Origin: G942493215 sp942493215
GTDB lineage: Bacteria; Bacillota_I; Bacilli_A; RF39; UBA660
Assembly (NCBI GenBank): GCA_942493215.1
Contig: OW818670.1
Span: 620,001-684,000 of the forward strand
Direction: 5' to 3'
DNA: 64,000 nucleotides
This document shows positions 32,777 through 41,568 of the stretch, piece after piece. The position numbers were made by a program, and so were the translations under genes. Numbering within the stretch: position 1 is the stretch's first letter; each line of letters starts with the position of its first letter. The notes below the pieces were generated by a model. The model saw nothing but the letters and a program-made list of their open reading frames with translations, made no database searches and was not told the origin of the DNA.

Positions 32777-33484
32777 ATGGAATTGGTTAAAGAAAAATGG
32801 AACGATAAAGATGGTAAGGAGTTTATTAATTATTTAGAAAGTTTCAAAAATGTTGATAAGATTGAATGGTCTAAAAATTTACTAAATACTAATATGGCGG
32901 TACTGGCTATTAAAACACCAGTAATAAAGGATATAGTTAAAAAAATAAGTAGTGGTAATTATCTATCTTTCTTAGATTTAGAATTAAATGTTTATTATGA
33001 GAATACAGCTATTAATGGTTTTTTAATATCCCAAATAAAAGATTTTAAGGTAATGAAAAAATATTTAGATAAGTATGTATTAACAATTGATAATTGGGCT
33101 TCTTGTGATTTACTTTCTTTTGACGTTAAAGGTAAAGAAAAAGAGTTTTATGATTTATCTCTCAAATATATTACTAATGATAAGCCTTTTATTAGAAGAG
33201 TAGGCTTAAACGTTTTATTTAAATTGATTGATAATGATGAATATATCGATGAAATATTTACCATTATGAATAGATTCTATAATGAAGATCATTACTATGT
33301 TAATATGATGAATGCTTGGTTATTTTGTGAATGCTTTATCAAAAGAAGAGATAAAACGATTAATTTCTTGAAAAGCCATAAACTAAATAAATTTACTATA
33401 AACAAAGGAATAAGTAAATGTCGTGATAGTTATCGTGTTTCTGATGCTGATAAAGAAATGCTGCTTAAGTATAGAGTAAAATAA
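32777..33484 (+). CDS. AlkD-like DNA alkylation repair protein
   Basis: 235 residues, all-helical HEAT-like repeat protein. MAVLAIKTPVIKDIVKKISS and DNWASCDLLS with RRVGLNVLFKLID match the DNA alkylation repair (AlkD) family, which excises N3/N7-alkylated bases. W in DNWASCD corresponds to a conserved position near the catalytic pocket. Single gene. Confidence 0.85.
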   Translation: MELVKEKWNDKDGKEFINYLESFKNVDKIEWSKNLLNTNMAVLAIKTPVIKDIVKKISSGNYLSFLDLELNVYYENTAINGFLISQIKDFKVMKKYLDKYVLTIDNWASCDLLSFDVKGKEKEFYDLSLKYITNDKPFIRRVGLNVLFKLIDNDEYIDEIFTIMNRFYNEDHYYVNMMNAWLFCECFIKRRDKTINFLKSHKLNKFTINKGISKCRDSYRVSDADKEMLLKYRVK

Positions 33485-33494
33485 TATAATAAAT

Positions 33495-33520
33495 GGGTAC
33501 TTTAAAAGAGTACTTTTTAT
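33495..33520 (+). terminator. terminator of the AlkD-like gene
   Basis: GTACT-TTAAAAG-AGTAC followed by TTTTT. Confidence 0.75.
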
Positions 33521-33524
33521 TTGA

Positions 33525-33553
33525 TTGACAAAAGTCATACTATATATTATTAT
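33525..33553 (+). promoter_or_regulatory. promoter in the gap before the pyruvate-kinase-like gene
   Basis: TTGACA, 17-bp spacer, TATTAT. The transcript would carry a frame 33582-33653 (24 codons from ATG) of unknown value, then the next promoter TGG-TATAAT near 33690. Confidence 0.6.
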
Positions 33554-33726
33554 ATTGTCTATATTTAATGGGGTATAAGTAATGGATTGTGCTAAACAAC
33601 ATTTTTATCAGGGTGAAGAACACATTGGTTTTAGTAAAACAATTCTTCTAAAATGAAAAAATTCAATTAATGATGAAAATTTTTGGTATAATGATATTAT
33701 ATTAAGATAGAAAGAAAGTAGTGTAT

Positions 33727-34707
33727 ATGAATAGGTTTATGTGTACAATCGGCCCAAGCACTTGTAATATTGATACAATTAAGTCACTATATGAACATGG
33801 AATGTCAGGAATAAGATTTAATATGTCTCATATTGATTTTTCAATTGAAGAAATTTTTGATGACATAAAAATATTAAAAGAACAATACGGTTATAATATT
33901 TTGACCTATATGGATTTAAGGGGACCAGAAATAAGAGTAATAACAGAAAATAATATTGATGTAAGAAAAGATCAAGAAGTAATAATTGGAAAAGATTTTC
34001 AAATTAGTTGTAATAATTTTTCCAAACTTATGGTTGGCGATTACTTATATATAAGTGATGGACAAGTTGTGTTGCAAGCAAAAGAAATAACTGATTCTAA
34101 AATAATATGTAAAAATATTGTTGGCGGAGAAATAAAAAACAATCGTAATTTTTACTCTGAAAGAATAAATAAACAATTACCTTTTTTATCAGAAAAAGAT
34201 TTATATGACATAGATTTAGCCATAAAACTTAAGTTTGATTACTTGATACCTTCTTTTATTAGAAGTAGAGAAGATATTGACTTGATAAATAAAATTATTA
34301 GCGAAGCTGGTTCTCCATTAAAAGTGGTTGCTAAAATTGAAACCAAAGAAGCTGTTGAAAACATCGATGAAATAATCAGTGCCTGCAATGTAATTATGAT
34401 TGGTCGAGGAGATTTAGGTGTTGCTTTCCCATTGTTCGAAATACCAGTATTACAAAAATATATTGCTAGAAAAGTCAAGAAAGCTAACAAAAAATTAATA
34501 ATTGCAACGGGCTTTTTGGAATCAATGAAAAAGCATAGGATTCCTGAACGAGCAGAAGTTTGTGATTTATATAATAGTTTTTTAGATGGTGCTGATGAAA
34601 TAATGTTTTCCGGTGAGGTAGCAACATCAGTGGATCCTGTAATGGTTTTAATTACTGCTACCAAAGTTTTAGATACTTTAGATCATATTCAATATGAAAA
34701 ATTATAA
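33727..34707 (+). CDS. short pyruvate-kinase-like protein
   Basis: 326 residues, against about 470 for normal pyruvate kinase. The barrel motifs are there but altered: IRFNMSH (usual RxNFSH), DLRGPEIR (usual DTKGPEIR, Lys to Arg), VVAKIETKEA with the active-site Lys, and MIGRGDLGVAFP (usual MVARGDLGVE). The B domain (residues 70-150) is present; the C-terminal allosteric domain is absent. It may be a paralog with another or reduced activity. The weak site AGAAAGAAAG precedes ATG 33727. Confidence 0.75.
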   Translation: MNRFMCTIGPSTCNIDTIKSLYEHGMSGIRFNMSHIDFSIEEIFDDIKILKEQYGYNILTYMDLRGPEIRVITENNIDVRKDQEVIIGKDFQISCNNFSKLMVGDYLYISDGQVVLQAKEITDSKIICKNIVGGEIKNNRNFYSERINKQLPFLSEKDLYDIDLAIKLKFDYLIPSFIRSREDIDLINKIISEAGSPLKVVAKIETKEAVENIDEIISACNVIMIGRGDLGVAFPLFEIPVLQKYIARKVKKANKKLIIATGFLESMKKHRIPERAEVCDLYNSFLDGADEIMFSGEVATSVDPVMVLITATKVLDTLDHIQYEKL

Positions 34708-34724
34708 TTTATGAGGAACATAAT

Positions 34725-35294
34725 ATGTTTAAAAAATATAAATATTTATTTATAATATTATTAGTAATAATTGCTACAGTAGTAGGTATATTGACTTCAC
34801 ATATATCTAGAAAAGAGGATATAAAAATGGATAATACTCTTAATATCACTAGTTCAGCTTTTAAAAATAAAGACTATATTCCATCTAAATATACAGGACA
34901 GGGTAAAGATATATCTATTCCTTTAGAGTTTAACAATATTGATGAAGGCAAATCAATTGCTATTATTATGGATGATCCTGATGCCCCATTTGGAACATTC
35001 ACCCATTGGCTAATTTGGAATATTCCTATAAGTACTACTAAAATACCAGAGAATATTTCAACTGATAATGTAGTTTCTTCCTTAGGAGGCGCTATACAGG
35101 GTAAAAATGATTTTGGTAAAATAGGTTATAAGGGACCTAATCCTCCATCTGGTACTCATAATTATAAAATTAAGGTTTATGTCCTAGATATTTTTCTTAA
35201 TCTACTAGCGGGATCATCAAAAGGTGCATTAGAGGGTGCTATCAATGGTCATGTTTTACATACAGGTTTACTAGAAGGAAAATTTAGTAAATAG
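34725..35294 (+). CDS. YbhB/YbcL-type PEBP protein with N-terminal anchor
   Basis: 189 residues. Residues 7-26 form a signal anchor (YLFIILLVIIATVVGI); the rest is the Raf-kinase-inhibitor-like fold with DDPDAPFGTFTHWLIWNIP and GYKGPNPPSGTHNYKI, the two ligand-pocket motifs of the family. Probably outside the membrane. Function of bacterial PEBP proteins is uncertain. Confidence 0.88.
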   Translation: MFKKYKYLFIILLVIIATVVGILTSHISRKEDIKMDNTLNITSSAFKNKDYIPSKYTGQGKDISIPLEFNNIDEGKSIAIIMDDPDAPFGTFTHWLIWNIPISTTKIPENISTDNVVSSLGGAIQGKNDFGKIGYKGPNPPSGTHNYKIKVYVLDIFLNLLAGSSKGALEGAINGHVLHTGLLEGKFSK

Positions 35295-35322
35295 AGTAAT
35301 AAAAAAAATTGTAGGAGGAAAA

Positions 35323-36081
35323 ATGGAAGATTTTAAGAAGCTCGGTAATATAGAATTTTTAAATTGTTTTTTAGCTTGGCATTACAGAAAATTTGGTTTT
35401 TTTAAAGAAGCAATAGAAGATCCAAGAATAGCGGAATATAAAAATGTTTATGACAATTATTTTAGGAGTCTCTTAAGAACAGTTAATGATAATGTGTTAC
35501 ATCAGGCCCTTTGTTCAGAAGCCCAAAGGCGTGGATTAAGTGAGGATTTTTCAATAAAAGCCGTTTCAATAGGATATATGGAAAAAGCCATGGAGTTTAG
35601 TGATAGTTTTGATAGTTGGCAGGGAATTATGCTGGCTAATCCTACTTTTATTCGTGAGATAAATCCAACGGATAATTTAGGAGATGAAAACATTTCAAAT
35701 GATATGGATCTTTTACTGCTAGATATGCCAGTCAGAGAAGCGTGCAGGCTATTAAATGAAAAAGGCTATTACACATATTGGTCATCCGCTAACAGAGAAG
35801 ATATTACTGCTAGAAGAGGCCTTATTGAAAAAGATAAAAATGTTGCATATATATTGATTGATTCACAGAATTTAAGTGATGAATTAAAAGATAGATTACT
35901 TTTAAATGGTAGATGCGTATTTTATGGAGTAGCCATAGGTCATAGTGATAATGGTAAATACTATGGAATATGCGCGGAAATAAATTCTCCCAATGCCCTT
36001 TGTACAGATATAAGTGCAGATTTGTCAGAGAAGGCTATGAAACTACCATCATTAGTAAATGAACAAGTAAAAAGTGTTTAG
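35323..36081 (+). CDS. hypothetical protein, 252 residues
   Basis: Not recognised. The N-terminal half is helical (NVYDNYFRSLLRTVND), the C-terminal half mixed with VREACRLLNEKGYYTYWSSA and VAYILIDSQNLSDELKDRLL. No signal peptide. A strong GGAGGAAAA precedes the ATG. Confidence 0.65.
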   Translation: MEDFKKLGNIEFLNCFLAWHYRKFGFFKEAIEDPRIAEYKNVYDNYFRSLLRTVNDNVLHQALCSEAQRRGLSEDFSIKAVSIGYMEKAMEFSDSFDSWQGIMLANPTFIREINPTDNLGDENISNDMDLLLLDMPVREACRLLNEKGYYTYWSSANREDITARRGLIEKDKNVAYILIDSQNLSDELKDRLLLNGRCVFYGVAIGHSDNGKYYGICAEINSPNALCTDISADLSEKAMKLPSLVNEQVKSV

Positions 36082-36130
36082 ATTAGTATAGTAGATATTA
36101 TAAAAACTTTTAATTAAGATAGGTGATAAA

Positions 36131-36748
36131 ATGAAAGATAAATTAGGAATTATTTTAATAACATCGGGTATTCTTTATATTTTAGCAGTCATTATAGGTG
36201 GATTTTTAGTACCAAACTATAATCATATTTATAATGCTATTAGTGAGTTATCAGAGTATGGACAATCAAAAGTATTAATAGTAGAGATATTATTTGCTAT
36301 ATACAATATTTTAATCATTGTTTATAGTGCTTTAGCTATATATTACAAGAAAAATAAAGATAGTAAATTGTTATTAACAGTATATATTATATTGGGGTTA
36401 ATAGGATTATCTGGTCTTTTAATGGGAGTATTTCCTCAAGAGGCAAGAGGCAAAGAACTAACCATAATTGGTATTATGCATTTTATTCTAGCTGGCATAG
36501 CTGCTCTTTCAACTATGTTATGTGTAATATTAACATCAAGTTATTATAAAAGAAAGAAACAATATCCTAAATATGCTATATACTCATTTATAACATTTAT
36601 TATTATCTTTATATCAGGATTATCTAATGTTATATTAATGAATAATAATATTGATAATTATTTTGGTTTAGTTGAACGAATTACCATTGGATCATTTATT
36701 ATATGGTTAATAGTAACAGGAAATAAAGATATAAAAGAAAAACAATAA
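36131..36748 (+). CDS. DUF998 membrane protein
   Basis: 205 residues with six hydrophobic segments; YNAISELSEYGQ and PQEARG in the loops and the helix layout fit DUF998. Function unknown. The ATG follows AGGTGATAAA. Confidence 0.8.
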   Translation: MKDKLGIILITSGILYILAVIIGGFLVPNYNHIYNAISELSEYGQSKVLIVEILFAIYNILIIVYSALAIYYKKNKDSKLLLTVYIILGLIGLSGLLMGVFPQEARGKELTIIGIMHFILAGIAALSTMLCVILTSSYYKRKKQYPKYAIYSFITFIIIFISGLSNVILMNNNIDNYFGLVERITIGSFIIWLIVTGNKDIKEKQ

Positions 36749-36749
36749 C

Positions 36750-36783
36750 AACTTTGGTAAGAACCAAAGTTTTTTGATATAAT
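36750..36783 (+). promoter_or_regulatory. terminator fused to extended -10 promoter
   Basis: AACTTTGGT-AAGA-ACCAAAGTT hairpin, TTTT, then TGA-TATAAT at 36778-36783. Confidence 0.8.
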
Positions 36784-36799
36784 AAAGTTGGTGATTCTA

Positions 36800-37291
36800 A
36801 TGCATAAAATATATATAATTGGTCCTGTTTGTAGTGGTAAAACCACCTTAGCAAAAAGATTATCTAAAGAATTATCTATTAAGCATTATGAGTTAGATAA
36901 TGTTGTTTGGCAATATAATCCTAACGGTGATATAAAAAGAAATGAAGAAGAAATATTGTTAATGTTTAATGATATTATAAAGAATAAGCAATGGATTATT
37001 GAAGATGTAGGTAGGAAAATATTTAAAGATGGCTTAGATAGAGCCGATCAAATAATATATTTAAATATTTCGGGTTATTTATTAAGAATAAGAATATTAT
37101 TAAGATGGTTAAAACAGAAATTTAAAATTGAAAAAAGCAGTTATAAACCTGATATAAAAATGTTAAAGAATATGTATAAGTGGTGTATAAATGATTTAAG
37201 AAAAAGAAAGCAGATAATTAAAGATCTAGAAAAATATGGTTCTAAATTAATCATATTAAATGAAAAAAACATTAATAAATTCAAGATTTAA
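36800..37291 (+). CDS. P-loop kinase-like protein
   Basis: 163 residues. Walker A GPVCSGKTT at the N terminus (IIGPVCSGKTTLAKRL), HYELDNVVWQ as the second motif, and an Arg-rich lid in the second half. It resembles small adenylate/shikimate-kinase-like or FlaR-type NTPases. Substrate unknown. ATG 36800 follows GGTGAT. Confidence 0.75.
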   Translation: MHKIYIIGPVCSGKTTLAKRLSKELSIKHYELDNVVWQYNPNGDIKRNEEEILLMFNDIIKNKQWIIEDVGRKIFKDGLDRADQIIYLNISGYLLRIRILLRWLKQKFKIEKSSYKPDIKMLKNMYKWCINDLRKRKQIIKDLEKYGSKLIILNEKNINKFKI

Positions 37292-37304
37292 GAGGTGTTA
37301 TGCG

Positions 37305-37862
37305 ATGAAAGAAGAATATTTATTAGATAAAAATAGTGAACATTTCATTTTACTAACATCTTTATTTAAAATGATTAATGATTTAGATATTAACAATATA
37401 TTAGATTGTGGCAGTGGTAAAACTAGTCTATCTAATTTACTTGATTATTATAAGACAGCTAGTATTGATGGTATAACTTATTATAATGATAGAAGAAAAA
37501 TAGATTCTATTAATGACAATATTAGTAGTAGACGATTAACTTTAATAGAAAAAGATATTTGTAAAGATGATATTACCAAAGAATATGATTTAGTATTAGC
37601 CCATTTATTGTTGGGTGAGGCTCTGACATGGGGTAATTCCTACCAAGATTTGCTTAATAAATTATTGAGGATTAAGACTAAATATTTTGTTATTGTTGAT
37701 TTTAAAGAAGATCACTCAATTGACTATCAATACTTAGAAAAATTATGTTTAGATAACAATTACAAAATAGTCTATAAAATGGAAATACCTAAAAAAGATC
37801 CCCAGGTATTTAAAAACTTTATAGGAAAAAATTATATTGGATACTATATAGTAAAAAATTAG
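37305..37862 (+). CDS. class I SAM-dependent methyltransferase-like protein
   Basis: 185 residues. Motif I INNILDCGSGKTSLSNLL, then DGITYYNDRR, an acidic second strand (LTLIEKDI) and EYDLVLAHLLLGEALTW. The fold looks like a Rossmann methyltransferase, although the glycine motif is short. Substrate unknown. ATG 37305 follows GAGGTG. Confidence 0.65.
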   Translation: MKEEYLLDKNSEHFILLTSLFKMINDLDINNILDCGSGKTSLSNLLDYYKTASIDGITYYNDRRKIDSINDNISSRRLTLIEKDICKDDITKEYDLVLAHLLLGEALTWGNSYQDLLNKLLRIKTKYFVIVDFKEDHSIDYQYLEKLCLDNNYKIVYKMEIPKKDPQVFKNFIGKNYIGYYIVKN

Positions 37863-37879
37863 TAAAAGGAAGTGTTAAA

Positions 37880-38668
37880 ATGCGCGACTTAGCAATGTGT
37901 ATTAGTAATGATAATGAAAGTATTACTCCCATTGAGGCAATCAAAGCTATTAAAGATGCAGGCTTTAAAAATGTCTTTATTCAATGGTATAACAAGGACT
38001 GGGAATATTCACAAGAAGAACAACTAGAATATATTAGAAAATTAGGTCTAAATATTATTTTTGCTCATCTTGGTTATAAGAACATAAATGCTATTTGGGA
38101 AGATGGTGAATTAGGGGATAGTATTGTAACCAATTACCTACATGATATAGATATATGCTCTGAAAATAATATACCCCTGGTTGTTATGCATTTGACGAAA
38201 TATAAAGAAGCGCCTCCGTATAATGAATTGGGATTAAGTAGAATTAAAAAAATTGCTAACTATGCTAAAAAGAAAAACATTAAAGTGGCCTTTGAAAACA
38301 CTAAAATAAGAGGTTATGTTGAATATGTTTTGAGTAATATTAAAGATGATAATGTAGGTCTTTGCTTTGATGCGGGTCATTGGCACACTCATTTTAATGA
38401 TGAATTTGATTTTGAAATGTTTAAGAATCGTATTTTTGCGGTTCATCTTCACGATAATGATCAGTCTGGTGATCAACACTTATTACCGTTTGATGGTACT
38501 ATAAACTGGAATACAGTTGTATCCAAATTAAAAGAATGTAATTATAACGGACCGGTAACTATAGAACTAATCTATCGAGACGAATACTTGCAATTAAGTC
38601 CTTCAGAGTACTATAAAAAGGGTTATGATATGGGTCAAAAAATAAGTAAAATGTTTGATGAAAAATAA
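37880..38668 (+). CDS. TIM-barrel sugar phosphate isomerase/epimerase
   Basis: 262 residues of the AP endonuclease 2 / xylose isomerase-like family. Metal-ligand motifs: AHLGYKNINA (His), VVMHLTKY, VAFENTKI (Glu), LCFDAGHWHTH (Asp, His) and VHLHDND (His, Asp). Very close to the next gene; both have the same GAAGTGTTAAA before the ATG. The sugar is not predictable. Confidence 0.85.
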   Translation: MRDLAMCISNDNESITPIEAIKAIKDAGFKNVFIQWYNKDWEYSQEEQLEYIRKLGLNIIFAHLGYKNINAIWEDGELGDSIVTNYLHDIDICSENNIPLVVMHLTKYKEAPPYNELGLSRIKKIANYAKKKNIKVAFENTKIRGYVEYVLSNIKDDNVGLCFDAGHWHTHFNDEFDFEMFKNRIFAVHLHDNDQSGDQHLLPFDGTINWNTVVSKLKECNYNGPVTIELIYRDEYLQLSPSEYYKKGYDMGQKISKMFDEK

Positions 38669-38732
38669 TATTTATGTTCATTTTTAAGTGGAAATGTTTA
38701 TATATGAAGATTATATTGAAAGAAGTGTTAAA

Positions 38733-39521
38733 ATGCAAAAATTAGCAATGTGTATTAGTAATAGTAATGAAAATGTTACTCCTATTGAGACAATCAAAGC
38801 TATCAAAGATGCCGGATTTAAAAATGTTTTTATTCAATGGTATAACAAAGATTGGGAATATTCACAAGAGGAACAACTAGAATATATTAGAAAATTAGGT
38901 TTAAATATAATCTTTGCCCATCTGGGTTATAAGAACATAAATGCTCTTTGGGAAGAAGGGGAAATTGGTGATACTTTAGTAACCAATTATCTACAGGACA
39001 TAGATATATGTTCTAAAAATAATATATCATTGCTTGTTATGCACCTGACATCAAAAAAAATTGCGCCACCATATAGTGAGTTAGGTTTAGAGAGAATTAG
39101 ACGGGTTACTAATTATGCCAAACAAAAAAATATAAAAGTTGCTTTTGAAAACAATAAAATTAAAGGTTATTTAGAATATGTTTTAGGTAATATTAAAGAT
39201 GATAATGTAGGTCTTTGTTTTGATGCTGGCCATTGGCATACACACTTTAATGATGAATTTGATTTTGAAATGTCTAAAGATCGTATTTTTGCGGTTCATC
39301 TTCATGATAATGATCAATCAGATGATCAGCACTTAATACCATTTGACGGAACAATAAATTGGAAATTAGTTGTGTCTAAATTAAAAGAGAATAATTATAA
39401 AGGACCAATTACCCTAGAAGTGTTTTATAGTAGTGATTATTTAAAATTAAGCCCCTTAGAGTTTTATCAAAAAAGTTATGATATGGGTCAAAAAATAAGT
39501 AAAATGTTTGATGAAAAATAA
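38733..39521 (+). CDS. TIM-barrel sugar phosphate isomerase/epimerase, tandem copy
   Basis: 262 residues, nearly identical in most blocks to the preceding protein (for instance FKNVFIQWYNKDWEYSQEEQ in both), with the same metal motifs. A recent tandem duplication including the ribosome site. The frame is open to 38688 but that start has no ribosome site. Confidence 0.85.
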   Translation: MQKLAMCISNSNENVTPIETIKAIKDAGFKNVFIQWYNKDWEYSQEEQLEYIRKLGLNIIFAHLGYKNINALWEEGEIGDTLVTNYLQDIDICSKNNISLLVMHLTSKKIAPPYSELGLERIRRVTNYAKQKNIKVAFENNKIKGYLEYVLGNIKDDNVGLCFDAGHWHTHFNDEFDFEMSKDRIFAVHLHDNDQSDDQHLIPFDGTINWKLVVSKLKENNYKGPITLEVFYSSDYLKLSPLEFYQKSYDMGQKISKMFDEK

Positions 39522-39558
39522 TATTTATGTGATATTATTTAAATAGGAGGATTAAAAA

Positions 39559-40335
39559 ATGGAAGATGAAGAAAAAAAATTAAACGAGCAACCAGAAAAA
39601 CCTAAAAAGAAAAAAAGATTCTGGAGAAAGCTAATCATTTTTGTAATTATTTTGGGAATAATTACTATAGCATTAGGTTATTTATTTCCGGGCTTATTAT
39701 GGACTAAAAGTTTAGGAGTAAGCTATACTAAAGCTGATTATGACAGTGTAATGAAAAAGTTAGAGTATATGAAAGACGCCACTCCAACTGGCGATTCATC
39801 CAACCAATATGTTTATAAGTATGGAACTGTTCAAAGTGTTGATATTGAATTTACTAGTGCAGAAATAACATCTTTTTTCAATGAAAATCGACCTAGTTAT
39901 TATCCATTAAAGAATGTTCAGATAAAGATTAATAATGATGGTACGATTGAAGCTGTAGCGTCTGCTAATGTTGATTATTTCTTAGATAATATTTTAAGTG
40001 GTAAATATTCTAAAGCCCAAATTCAAAGCTATATGCCAGCCTTAGGTATATTACCAGCTAATATTAATCTATATTTAAAGATGGATGGTTCAGTTATTAA
40101 CAATAAGAGTAATGTTGGTATTAAAGAAGTAACAGTTCAAGGAATAGGAATTCCAAGTAATATTGTTAATTCTAATGAAGCTATTGGTACAATTAATGAA
40201 GGAATTGAAAATGTAATTAATAAATATAATACCAAAACAGGTTCAAGTTTTAATAAAATAGCTATTGAAAATGGTAAAATTAAATTTCAAGGAAGTGTTC
40301 CTTCATCACTCGAACGAGTACCAGTTAATCAATGA
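39559..40335 (+). CDS. membrane-anchored protein of unknown function
   Basis: 258 residues. A Lys/Pro-rich cytoplasmic tail (1-24) leads to one membrane segment (about 27-47, LIIFVIILGIITIALGYLF), then a beta-rich outer domain with VDIEFTSAEITSFFNEN and IKINNDGTIEAVASANVDYF. Looks like an outside-facing single-pass protein. Not recognised further. Confidence 0.65.
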   Translation: MEDEEKKLNEQPEKPKKKKRFWRKLIIFVIILGIITIALGYLFPGLLWTKSLGVSYTKADYDSVMKKLEYMKDATPTGDSSNQYVYKYGTVQSVDIEFTSAEITSFFNENRPSYYPLKNVQIKINNDGTIEAVASANVDYFLDNILSGKYSKAQIQSYMPALGILPANINLYLKMDGSVINNKSNVGIKEVTVQGIGIPSNIVNSNEAIGTINEGIENVINKYNTKTGSSFNKIAIENGKIKFQGSVPSSLERVPVNQ

Positions 40336-41054
40336 TAACGAATTTTCAACTATTCGGTATTGAACATCTTCTTGCTCTTATTATTCCTATAATTATTGGG
40401 GTTATATTTATATACTTTGCTAATAAATATCCCCAATATAAGAAGACAATAAGTATTGTTCTTGCTATCCTAATATTTGTAATTAGAGCGGTAAGATATA
40501 TATTTGATATGAAAATAGGAGTATTTAGTATACTAGATTTATTTTCCCTTCATGTTTGTAATATAGATTTAATGTTACTAATTATTTGCTTATTTAAACC
40601 TAATAAAAAGCTATTTACTTTTAATTTTTTAATTGGTATACCAACCGCATTAGCTGTAGCTTTAATGCCAGGTAAAGTTCATCCTGATCCAGGCATAATA
40701 AGAGCTATATTCTTTATTATGAGCCATATGATGCTAGTAATAGGATCAATATATATTCTTATAACATATCGCTTTAAAATAACTAAAAAAGACTTAATAT
40801 TTTATTATATCTTTTCCTTTATTGGAATGATAATTATATACATATTTAATGTTATAACAGCATCTAATTATATGTATTTAATAGAAGCTCCTCCAAAGAC
40901 GGTATTAGAAAGTATGTATAGTACTTTTGGGCCAATATTTTATGTTGTTTCAATATACACTCTTTTAGTAATACTGCTAAGTATTTTATACATAATATAT
41001 AAATTGGTATTTAGAATAAATAAAAATATTAATGTTTATAATCGAACTATATAA
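40332..41054 (+). CDS. YwaF/TIGR02206-like membrane protein
   Basis: 240 residues with seven hydrophobic segments. The family has FGIEHLLAL at the start, LHVCNIDLMLL in segment 3 and PGKVHPDPGI in a loop. Function unknown. It overlaps the preceding gene (ATGA), so both are likely made together. Confidence 0.85.
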   Translation: MITNFQLFGIEHLLALIIPIIIGVIFIYFANKYPQYKKTISIVLAILIFVIRAVRYIFDMKIGVFSILDLFSLHVCNIDLMLLIICLFKPNKKLFTFNFLIGIPTALAVALMPGKVHPDPGIIRAIFFIMSHMMLVIGSIYILITYRFKITKKDLIFYYIFSFIGMIIIYIFNVITASNYMYLIEAPPKTVLESMYSTFGPIFYVVSIYTLLVILLSILYIIYKLVFRINKNINVYNRTI

Positions 41055-41078
41055 TTAGTTCGATTTTTTTGATATAAT
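41041..41078 (+). promoter_or_regulatory. terminator fused to extended -10 promoter of hydC
   Basis: ATCGAACTA...TTAGTTCGAT hairpin overlapping the stop of the YwaF-like gene, seven T's, then TGA-TATAAT at 41073-41078. Confidence 0.8.
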
Positions 41079-41103
41079 GTATAAAATAGGATAGGTGAAT
41101 AAA

Positions 41104-41559
41104 ATGCCAAAAAAGAATATGAAGGAAATAGACAAAATTATAACTAATAATAAAGAATCATTAATATCTGTATTGCAAGATCTTCAAAAGAAAGAAGGCT
41201 ATTTATCATTTGATAGTTTGAGTTATATGGCTGAAAAGTTAGATATATCTTTAGAAGAGATATATAGTGTTGCTACTTTTTATAATGGTTTTAAATTGAC
41301 ACCTAAAGGTAAGTATGAAATAAGTATTTGTTTAGGAACTGTTTGTTATGTTAAAGGATCAAATGAAATTTTAGAAGAAATAACTAAAGTATTAGGTATT
41401 AAAAACGGTGAATGTACTAAAGATGGTAAATTTTCTTTAGATACAACAAGATGTTTAGGATGCTGTAGTATGGCTCCTGTTATAAAAATAAATGATGATA
41501 TATATGGTTTTGTTAAAAAAAGTGAAGTAAAAGATATAATCGGTAAATATAATAAGTAG
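41104..41559 (+). CDS. hydC: NuoE-like [2Fe-2S] subunit of the bifurcating hydrogenase (HydC)
   Basis: 151 residues. Thioredoxin-like [2Fe-2S] protein: CLGTVCYVKG and TRCLGCCSMAPVI give the four Cys ligands (C-x4-C and C-x3-C). Partner of the NuoF-like subunit in NAD(H)-dependent, often electron-bifurcating, [FeFe] hydrogenases. ATG 41104 chosen over GTG 41095. First gene of a three-gene operon. Confidence 0.93.
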   Translation: MPKKNMKEIDKIITNNKESLISVLQDLQKKEGYLSFDSLSYMAEKLDISLEEIYSVATFYNGFKLTPKGKYEISICLGTVCYVKGSNEILEEITKVLGIKNGECTKDGKFSLDTTRCLGCCSMAPVIKINDDIYGFVKKSEVKDIIGKYNK

Positions 41560-41568
41560 GAGGAACTT

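Noticed and set aside
33582..33713. Small frame MDCAKQHFYQGEE... that continues past a TGA, suggesting UGA read as Trp
   Set aside because: Many genes in the window end in TGA and Trp is encoded by TGG with a CCA-anticodon tRNA. The continuation is short and overlaps a promoter.
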